A stretch of 5,351 nucleotides of DNA from Ignavibacteria bacterium (GTDB taxonomy: Bacteria; Bacteroidota; Ignavibacteria; Ignavibacteriales; Ignavibacteriaceae), in NCBI GenBank assembly GCA_030648225.1, contig JAUSIA010000060.1, positions 1 to 5,351 on the forward strand, written 5' to 3'. Below, in pieces: positions 1 to 5,351 of this stretch. Made by a program: the position numbers and the translations under genes. The notes beneath the pieces were generated by a model. It searched no databases. It saw nothing but the letters and a program-made list of their open reading frames with translations, and had not been told where the DNA came from. Position 1 is the first letter of the stretch; each line of letters begins with the position of its first letter.

Positions 1-2
1 AG

Positions 3-1886
3 GGAAGTTTAAGTGGGCCGATTCCTTTTACAAATAATACAATATCATTCTTTGTTAATGGAAGATATTATTACGATGATGGCTATCTTTTTGGCGAAAG
101 AAGATACAAGCCTAACGGAACACCTGGGGATAGCAGCATAGTATCAATGAACTGGCATAAAAACTTGTATGGACAGGGTAATATTAGTTTTTCTCCAATG
201 CAGGAATTAAAACTGAATCTGGAAGGTTTATATTCTAAAGAAGATTACCAAGATTATAATCATGAATACAGATGGAACCCGGATGGCAATGTAAATAAAT
301 TTGCTGAAAGTTATAATGCAACTGCAACTATAACTCATATGCTTTCATCATCTTCTTTTTATACTGTAAAAGGTTCATATTTCTTTAAGGATTTTAATGA
401 GTATCTCTATAAAAATCCTTTTGATTCCCGCTATCTTCATCCTGATTCTTTAAATCTTCCAGCAAGCTACTCTTTCAGAACCAAGGGAACAAACTTGCAT
501 AGATTTTATAGGGCAACAAATACTTATTTAGGAAAGATTGATTTTACCAGTCAGGTATGGCAAGAACATTTAGTGAAAATTGGAGCAGAAATAAAATCTC
601 ACAGTCTTAAATTTGATGACTATACACTTGAACCTTTAAGAGTTAACGGTGTCCCGGTTGAACCATTCAAGCCTTCAATTCCTGGTGAAACACAAACAAA
701 CCGTGAGAAATATGAAAACAAACCATTTGAAGTTTCAGCTTATATTCAGGATAAAATTGAATTTGAAAGTGTAATAATTAACTTAGGCTTTCGTATCGAT
801 TATTTTGACGCTAACGGAAAAGTTTTAGTTGATAGAACTGATCCGAATATTTATGCTCCTCTTCGTCCCGGGATGGATGAATTAAGTATTGCTGAAAGAG
901 AACCTTATTTCTATAAAGATTCTGAAGCTAAAGTACAAGCCAGCCCCCGATTTGGTATTGCTTATCCGATAAGCGCCACAGGTGTAGTTCATTTTTCTTA
1001 TGGACACTTTCTGCAAATTCCTCCTTTCCAGTTTTTATTTCAGAAAGGACCTTACAAAGTTCCTAATTCAGGAATTAATGTAGGTGTATATGGGAACCCT
1101 GATCTTGAACCCCAAAAAACTGTTATGTATGAAATTGGATTTCGACAGGAATTTTTTAAAGATTATCTGATTGATATAACTGGTTTTTACAGAGATGTAA
1201 GAGACTGGATAACTGCAGGTCCCATTATTCAAACAAGAAATCTTGTTACTTATTCAATATTTACAAATAAAGATTATGCAAATGTAAAAGGAATAACCTT
1301 TACCCTTAATAAAAGATTTACCAATAATTTTGCCTTTGATATTAATTACACATACCAGGTTGCTGAAGGAAGCAATTCAAAACCGGAAGATGAATATAAT
1401 GCAGCCATAGGAAGCGGTGAACCGAGTCTTTTCCTGGTTCCAATGGATTGGGATCAAAATCATTTGCTCAATGCTTCTCTTTTAGTAGGCTTTGATGGTT
1501 GGGGTGCAAGCCTGATATCAAGGTATGGAACAGGTTTGCCTTATTCTCCATCCGTTACTCAATATACAGCCGATAGAGGAATTACTTCTGGTCTTCTGAG
1601 AAACAGCCGTAGAATTCCCAGTCAGTTTACAATGGATTTAAAATTAGATAAAACATTTCTACTGATGGGTTTAGATATTACAGCTTTTATAAGAATATTT
1701 AATTTATTGGATAATAGAATTCCTATAAGAGTATTTGGAGATACCGGGCAGCCTGATTTTACAACTGAACTACAGACAGTTGGAAATAATCCAAATAGAC
1801 CCAATACTGCTGAAGAATATGTGAAGTATCCAGATCATTACGGCGAGCCAAGAAATGTACAATTTGGAATTGATCTTTCATTTTAA
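3..1886 (+). CDS. TonB-dependent outer-membrane receptor, beta-barrel part (5' end missing)
   Basis: The reading frame is open from the left edge (first full codon at base 3) to TAA at 1884-1886, giving 627 residues. The ATG at 147 is internal: the frame upstream of it is open and encodes barrel-like sequence such as LSGPIPF (residues 3-9) and RYYYDDGYLFG (21-31). The signal peptide, any carboxypeptidase-regulatory-like domain and the plug lie outside the window. Receptor hallmarks are AYIQDK followed by a GFRIDYFD strand (246-269), PRFGIAYP (315-322), the GNPDLEPQ...YEIGF segment (364-379), RIFNLLDNR (564-572), and a C-terminal strand ending in phenylalanine, as expected for BAM-dependent barrel insertion. 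Alternating aromatic strands and long polar loops fit a 22-stranded barrel. The family moves ligands across the outer membrane using TonB energy; the substrate cannot be read from this sequence. It is probably co-transcribed with the large exported protein 27 bases downstream. The family call is confident; an FCB-type receptor subgroup is inferred from recalled resemblance. Confidence 0.93.
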   Translation, partial: GSLSGPIPFTNNTISFFVNGRYYYDDGYLFGERRYKPNGTPGDSSIVSMNWHKNLYGQGNISFSPMQELKLNLEGLYSKEDYQDYNHEYRWNPDGNVNKFAESYNATATITHMLSSSSFYTVKGSYFFKDFNEYLYKNPFDSRYLHPDSLNLPASYSFRTKGTNLHRFYRATNTYLGKIDFTSQVWQEHLVKIGAEIKSHSLKFDDYTLEPLRVNGVPVEPFKPSIPGETQTNREKYENKPFEVSAYIQDKIEFESVIINLGFRIDYFDANGKVLVDRTDPNIYAPLRPGMDELSIAEREPYFYKDSEAKVQASPRFGIAYPISATGVVHFSYGHFLQIPPFQFLFQKGPYKVPNSGINVGVYGNPDLEPQKTVMYEIGFRQEFFKDYLIDITGFYRDVRDWITAGPIIQTRNLVTYSIFTNKDYANVKGITFTLNKRFTNNFAFDINYTYQVAEGSNSKPEDEYNAAIGSGEPSLFLVPMDWDQNHLLNASLLVGFDGWGASLISRYGTGLPYSPSVTQYTADRGITSGLLRNSRRIPSQFTMDLKLDKTFLLMGLDITAFIRIFNLLDNRIPIRVFGDTGQPDFTTELQTVGNNPNRPNTAEEYVKYPDHYGEPRNVQFGIDLSF

Positions 1887-1901
1887 TGGTTATGGAATAT
1901 T

Positions 1902-1907
1902 GGAGGT
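1902..1907 (+). promoter_or_regulatory. Shine-Dalgarno ribosome binding site of the large exported-protein gene
   Basis: GGAGGT lies in the 27-base gap between the two genes. Seven bases, mostly T, separate GGAGG from the ATG at 1914, which is near-ideal spacing. The site decides the start: the frame has no other ATG between the preceding stop and this one, and the next in-frame ATG (2073) would remove the signal peptide. No terminator-like hairpin is visible between the receptor stop and this site, which supports one transcript for both genes. Confidence 0.8.
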
Positions 1908-1913
1908 TTTTTA

Positions 1914-2018
1914 ATGTTCACTTTTAAAAAAATTATTGAGGCTGAGTGGAAATCCCGACTTGTCGGGACTGTTTTGTTTCTCTTCCTGGTTTTCTTTTTT
2001 TCAGATGCTGTTTATGGG
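1914..2018 (+). other. Signal peptide coding segment of the large exported protein
   Basis: Residues 1-35 form a Sec-type signal peptide. The n-region is unusually long (about 19 residues, with K5, K6, K13, R15 but also E9 and E11). The hydrophobic core runs from V20 to F29 (VLFLFLVFFF). The likely cleavage is after VYG (residues 33-35), leaving a mature N-terminus QYIPSTERG. There is no cysteine near the cleavage site, so the protein is not predicted to be lipidated. The stretched n-region coincides with a palindromic DNA element. Confidence 0.8.
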
Positions 2019-5000
2019 CAATATATCCCTAGCACGGAAAGAGGGGATGCTAAATATAGAAGAAAAGCCCAGATGGAAGGTAACCAGATTAGAACCACTG
2101 TTTTTAATTATGGGATGACCGGAAGAGAAGCTGGAGTTCCTATATATGAACAAACACCTTATGAGTGGCCAAAAAACACAGGGCAGGTATATCTTGCAGT
2201 AGCAGGAATAGTTGTAGGTGCTGAAGTAGTTGACAATCAGGGAGAAACTCAGAGAATTATTTCCAGGATGCATTATTTAGAATCCCCTGAAGGAAAGACG
2301 TGGAATTTTGAACCGGTACCAGGATACTATAATGAACAAAATCCTGAAGGTTTTGCAACTAGTAATGATCCCACAACATGGCCTTCTTTCTGGCCTGATA
2401 AAATTGCTGATCCCGACGATCCGGGTTGGCCGGGTACATGGAATGGTTATTTTGGGAAAGATGTTTTTAATGCTGATCAGGAAATGTTTTTTCATGCATC
2501 GGACAATAATTACGACAGATATGCTTATTATTTCTCTGACACAACAGACTTAACAAGAAAAGGATTGGGACTTATACTTGATACCAGGCTGATGTCATGG
2601 TCTCAAATACTTGTACAGGATGCTTTATTTATTTTATTTAAAATAAAAAATGACGGTACCGAACCCCTTAATAAAGTTGGAGTAACAATTGCCTGGGCTG
2701 ATTTTGTTGGAGGAGATGGAGGCGACGATTTATCTGAGTTTGATCTGTTAAATGACATTGCATGGTCCAGAGACGCTGATAATCGCTCTCCTGACCCCGC
2801 CTTTGGTTCAGACCCCGTTGGAATAGTCGGTGGAACATTCCTGGAAACACCTGGTAATGCTGTTGATAGAATTGATAATGATGGCGATGGTGAAACAGGT
2901 GGTCCAAAAGTTACAGAAGAAATGCTTGTAGATGAAAGTGATCCTTCTATTGACTTAAATGATCCGCGGAGATCTGATGGTATTGATAATAATGGAAACG
3001 GATTAATTGATGAAAATGCAACTCACATAGCTTTCCAGGATCAGTTAGGTGTTTCTTATGCTGATAGAATAGACCAGAATTTAAATGCTGAAACAGGAAG
3101 TCCTTTAGTAACGCAGGAAATGGTAAATCAATCGGTAGGCGACAGATGGAAAAGATGGCCTCCATCTCCGGAAACAGATCCAATTCAGAATAGTGCTGTT
3201 CATCTCATCATGGTTGAAGCAGATGATATCGGCAAAGCTTATGCTGATTTAATTGATAACGATGATGATGGAGAAGAAAGCAGCCCTGTGATCACGCAGG
3301 AAATGATTAATCTTGCTGCTAATGATGCACCTTACTTTAGATATAAAATTCCAGGTACAAATATTATTTTATATGATGTTAAGTCGGAAGACCTTGGGAA
3401 AAAATATGCCGATGGGATAGACAATGATAATAATGGGGCTGTTGACGAATATATGGATGATGGTATTGATGATATGATTGATGAATCAAGAAATAATGGA
3501 ATAGACGATGATGGTGATTGGAATCCTTTAACTGATGATGTTGGTTTGGATGGATTAGCTGGCAACGGTGATCCTGGTGAAGGCGATGGCAAACCAACAA
3601 GCGGTGCAAGATTTGGTTTACCAGGTGAACCTAATATTGATGTTACTGATGTTGCCGAAACCGATCAAATAGGAATTACAGGTTCATTTTATAGACCATC
3701 ATCTGAATGGATTTCAACATATACTGACAATTTTATTTGGTCTAACTTTATGGTTCCTGGTAACTTTTTTGATCCTGCAAATATAGTGGAAGGAGACTAT
3801 AACTTATTTGTTTCTTCAGGATTGTTTCCACTTCTACCGGGCCAAACAGAGCCAATTTCTTTAGCAATTATTTTAGCGAATGGACCTGTGCTTGATCCAA
3901 ATGGTCAAATCAGGAAAGAAGCGGTGTTAGAGAAAAGAGTTCGCGCACAGGAAACTTATAATAATGACTATCAGTTTGCTAACGCACCTCTATTTCCAAA
4001 ACTTACAGCTATTCCTGGGGATAATAAGGTCACCTTATATTGGGATGATGAAGCTGAAAAATCTTTTGACAGATACATTAACAACATTGGCGGTAACGGT
4101 AATGACTTTGAAGGTTATAGGATTTATAGATCTTCAGATCCTGCTTTCCTGGATGCTAAAGTAATAACAAATGCACAGGGCACCCCTACTTTTCTGTTAC
4201 CAATTGCACAATTTGATCTTGAGGATGGAATAGTTGGGGATGATTCCGTTGGATTTGAAGGTGTTCATTTTGATTTGGGAGACGATACAGGGTTGCAGCA
4301 TTCCTGGGTTGATTCATCCGTTCAGAATGGATTTACTTATTATTATGCTATTAGATCTTATGATTTTGGTTACCCTGCCGGAAAAATATCTCCATCTGAA
4401 TGTGATATAAGTATTTCGTTGAATCCTGATGGCAGTGTTAAAACTATTGGAAAGAATGTAGTTAAAATTACACCCGAAGCACCCTCTGCCGGATATGTTT
4501 CACCAACTTTAGGCACCATTGAATTGGCTCAGGGTTATACTACAAGTAAAGTTCTTTACGAAATTATAGATCCAAATGAAATTAAAGAGGGGCATGTTTA
4601 TTACATCACTTTTGAAGATACGATAAAAAGAGGAGCTTCAGATACCCTAACTACAAAGAATTACACACTATTTGATTCTACTGCAAATGCTATTTTAATT
4701 GATAAAGGCACCGATTGGGGTGCTGATATTGAAGGAACTCTCATTGATGGATTCAGATTAACATTATTAAATGAGAGCAGAGTTGCATTAGACACAGCCC
4801 GTTCCGGCTGGAGCAATCCTGCAATAACTAGATTTATTTTGCAAAAATATATTCCTGAAGCAGGTACTCTTCGTGGTGAGGAAAGGCCGAATGATTATAT
4901 AATAATTTTTGACGAGGTGGGATTTGGAACATCAAGAGAATTCGTATATCAAACTTTTGCCGGACCACAAGTTTTCCCATCCATTCCTGTTAATTTTAAA

Positions 5001-5351
5001 GTTTATAATAAAAGCACTAATGAGTTCATAGAATTTGGTTTCTTAGAATATGACCATTCTGGCCCCAACCCTAATGGCTGGTTCTCATCTAATGGAGGTT
5101 CAATTCAGGATAGAATTGTTTTCCTGGAACCTAATGAAAATAATGACACTGTTCCCACCTGGTGGTTTTATCTTAATAGAGCAGATACTAACATTGCCCC
5201 TCACATTCTCCCGCAGCCAGGTGATACTGCAATAATATCTGTTTTCAAACCGTTCCTTTCCGCAGATGTTTTTAGATTTGCAGCGAAAAAAGGTTTTACA
5301 AATATCGAGCAGGCAAAAATTGATCTTGACAAAATAAAAGTTGTTCCTAAT
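1914..5351 (+). CDS. Large exported modular protein with Asp-rich repeats and a FnIII-like domain (3' end missing), function unknown
   Basis: The frame is open for 1146 codons from ATG 1914 to the right edge with no stop; I read it through line by line. Order: signal peptide (1-35); N-terminal region with a Trp/Pro-rich patch (about 156-180) and the segments GYFGKDVFNADQE and KGLGLILDTR; repeat array (316-536) with YADxIDNDxDGE loops; Asp/Gly-rich linker (537-582); globular region around SDQIGITG-like sequence TDQIGITGSFYRP (583-595) onward; FnIII-like domain (about 691-835); beta-rich C-terminal part ending in LDKIKVVPN. I saw only one cysteine (C830). There is no lipobox, so it is not a SusD-type lipoprotein. 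From memory, proteins with this layout and a VPNPY-like motif near the end recur in FCB-group genomes, usually as hypothetical proteins, some with a type IX secretion C-terminal domain; whether this one has that domain is out of view. The role is probably extracellular or periplasmic, linked to the upstream receptor; no enzymatic motif is recognised. Confidence 0.88.
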   Translation, partial: MFTFKKIIEAEWKSRLVGTVLFLFLVFFFSDAVYGQYIPSTERGDAKYRRKAQMEGNQIRTTVFNYGMTGREAGVPIYEQTPYEWPKNTGQVYLAVAGIVVGAEVVDNQGETQRIISRMHYLESPEGKTWNFEPVPGYYNEQNPEGFATSNDPTTWPSFWPDKIADPDDPGWPGTWNGYFGKDVFNADQEMFFHASDNNYDRYAYYFSDTTDLTRKGLGLILDTRLMSWSQILVQDALFILFKIKNDGTEPLNKVGVTIAWADFVGGDGGDDLSEFDLLNDIAWSRDADNRSPDPAFGSDPVGIVGGTFLETPGNAVDRIDNDGDGETGGPKVTEEMLVDESDPSIDLNDPRRSDGIDNNGNGLIDENATHIAFQDQLGVSYADRIDQNLNAETGSPLVTQEMVNQSVGDRWKRWPPSPETDPIQNSAVHLIMVEADDIGKAYADLIDNDDDGEESSPVITQEMINLAANDAPYFRYKIPGTNIILYDVKSEDLGKKYADGIDNDNNGAVDEYMDDGIDDMIDESRNNGIDDDGDWNPLTDDVGLDGLAGNGDPGEGDGKPTSGARFGLPGEPNIDVTDVAETDQIGITGSFYRPSSEWISTYTDNFIWSNFMVPGNFFDPANIVEGDYNLFVSSGLFPLLPGQTEPISLAIILANGPVLDPNGQIRKEAVLEKRVRAQETYNNDYQFANAPLFPKLTAIPGDNKVTLYWDDEAEKSFDRYINNIGGNGNDFEGYRIYRSSDPAFLDAKVITNAQGTPTFLLPIAQFDLEDGIVGDDSVGFEGVHFDLGDDTGLQHSWVDSSVQNGFTYYYAIRSYDFGYPAGKISPSECDISISLNPDGSVKTIGKNVVKITPEAPSAGYVSPTLGTIELAQGYTTSKVLYEIIDPNEIKEGHVYYITFEDTIKRGASDTLTTKNYTLFDSTANAILIDKGTDWGADIEGTLIDGFRLTLLNESRVALDTARSGWSNPAITRFILQKYIPEAGTLRGEERPNDYIIIFDEVGFGTSREFVYQTFAGPQVFPSIPVNFKVYNKSTNEFIEFGFLEYDHSGPNPNGWFSSNGGSIQDRIVFLEPNENNDTVPTWWFYLNRADTNIAPHILPQPGDTAIISVFKPFLSADVFRFAAKKGFTNIEQAKIDLDKIKVVPN
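1953..1968. repeat. GC-rich perfect palindrome inside the signal-peptide coding region
   Basis: TCCCGAC-TT-GTCGGGA is a 7-base-pair inverted repeat around two T bases, starting 39 bases after the A of the start codon. It encodes residues S14 to G18, just before the hydrophobic core. In mRNA it would fold as a short hairpin capped by CUUG, a tetraloop type known to be stable because its C and G pair. It stands out from the AT-rich surroundings. Similar short palindromes are, as I recall, dispersed in some FCB-group genomes, so this may be a mobile palindromic repeat that entered the gene in frame. No second copy is seen in this window. Confidence 0.6.
2859..3521 (+). repeat. Four-unit degenerate protein repeat with Asp-rich calcium-loop-like motifs
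   Basis: The units begin near residues 316, 382, 443 and 498, so the period is about 55-66 residues. Each starts with YADxID or a variant (AVDRID in unit 1), followed by an Asp/Asn-rich loop: DNDGDGE (321-327), DQNLNAE (387-393), DNDDDGE (448-454), DNDNNG (503-508). Units 1-3 then carry P-x-V/I-T-x-E-M (331-337, 397-403, 458-464). Units 2, 3 and 4 are preceded by a shared joint: DQLGVSYAD, DDIGKAYAD and EDLGKKYAD. Unit 1 has an extra half-copy, SDGIDNNGNGLIDE (354-367). DxDxDG loops resemble the calcium-binding loops of dockerins and thrombospondin type 3 repeats, so calcium-stabilised folding is a reasonable inference. Unit 2 has lost most acidic ligands. At DNA level the copies have diverged, apart from short runs such as ACGCAGGAAATG at 3111-3122 and 3294-3305. 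Confidence 0.75.
3984..4418 (+). other. Fibronectin type III-like domain with a long insertion
   Basis: Residues about 691-835 show the usual FnIII order: a Pro-containing start (APLFPKLTAIPG), strand B with NKVTLYWD (704-711), strand C with FEGYRIYRS (732-740), and strand F with FTYYYAIRSYD (807-817), then a closing strand around KISPSE. The distance from strand C to strand F is about 66 residues, well beyond a plain FnIII domain. The insert is acidic and Gly-rich (for example LEDGIVGDD). Such domains act as spacers or binding modules in exported proteins. The fold call rests on motif pattern only. Confidence 0.65.

Noticed and set aside
147..149. ATG as the true start of the receptor gene
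   Set aside because: The frame is open upstream to the left edge and encodes receptor-like barrel sequence; a start here would also leave no signal peptide or plug.
1926..2001. Short homopolymers (seven A at 1926-1932, seven T at 1995-2001) as phase-variation tracts
   Set aside because: Runs of seven are common by chance in AT-rich DNA encoding Lys and Phe, and the frame is intact; no longer tract or repeat supports switching.
2412..2425. CCCG...CGGG inverted repeat as a hairpin
   Set aside because: The stem is only four base pairs, lies within coding sequence and is not followed by a T-run.
2308..2553. Plus-strand small frame in another phase (also 1936-2118, 3964-4164, 5050-5235)
   Set aside because: All overlap the long frame from 1914, which has coherent protein features throughout; these small frames have none.
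2668..2907. Minus-strand open frame rich in His and Gln
   Set aside because: It lies fully inside the large plus-strand gene; His/Gln richness is the expected antisense reading of an Asp/Asn-rich coding strand. No ribosome site or domain was recognised.
2859..3521. CRISPR array or DNA tandem repeat
   Set aside because: The similarity is at protein level with strong codon divergence and irregular spacing; there are no identical DNA repeats with uniform spacers.
3332..3609. Two overlapping minus-strand open frames rich in Ser/Pro and His
   Set aside because: They are antisense to the Asp-rich linker, overlap each other in different frames and show only composition bias.
1914..5351. SusD-like partner of the receptor
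   Set aside because: There is no lipobox cysteine after the signal peptide, the length is well over 1100 residues, and no helical TPR-like region is visible.

Overview
The window holds two protein-coding genes on the plus strand, both cut by the window edges, and nothing else that can be supported. The DNA is AT-rich. The first gene (3-1886) is the beta-barrel part of a TonB-dependent outer-membrane receptor. The second (1914 to the right edge, no stop reached, 1146 codons visible) is a very large exported modular protein. The receptor's style, the architecture of the second protein and the closing LDKIKVVPN motif suggest the Fibrobacteres-Chlorobi-Bacteroidetes (FCB) group. An Ignavibacteria/Chlorobi-like lineage or a related phylum such as Marinimicrobia, KSB1 or Calditrichota is more likely than a classical gut Bacteroidetes. 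A clear GGAGG ribosome binding site before the second gene fits this, because Bacteroidetes proper rarely use Shine-Dalgarno sites. The placement rests on recalled family resemblance, not on a search.

Layout: 3-1886 is the receptor barrel, ending in phenylalanine. 1887-1913 is a 27-base gap with a ribosome binding site and no terminator, so the genes look co-transcribed. From 1914 the second protein has, in order: a signal peptide with a GC-rich palindrome embedded in its coding sequence; an N-terminal region with a Trp/Pro-rich patch; an array of four degenerate repeats carrying Asp-rich, calcium-loop-like motifs; an Asp/Gly-rich linker; a second globular region; a fibronectin type III-like domain with a long insertion; and further beta-rich sequence to the right edge.

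Working model (inference): the receptor imports or senses a ligand across the outer membrane, and the second protein is exported to the periplasm or cell surface and acts with it. This recalls the SusC/SusD arrangement, but the partner is not SusD-like: it has no lipobox after the signal peptide and is far too large. Its function is unknown. The repeat array and the hairpin inside the signal-peptide coding region are the most interesting points.
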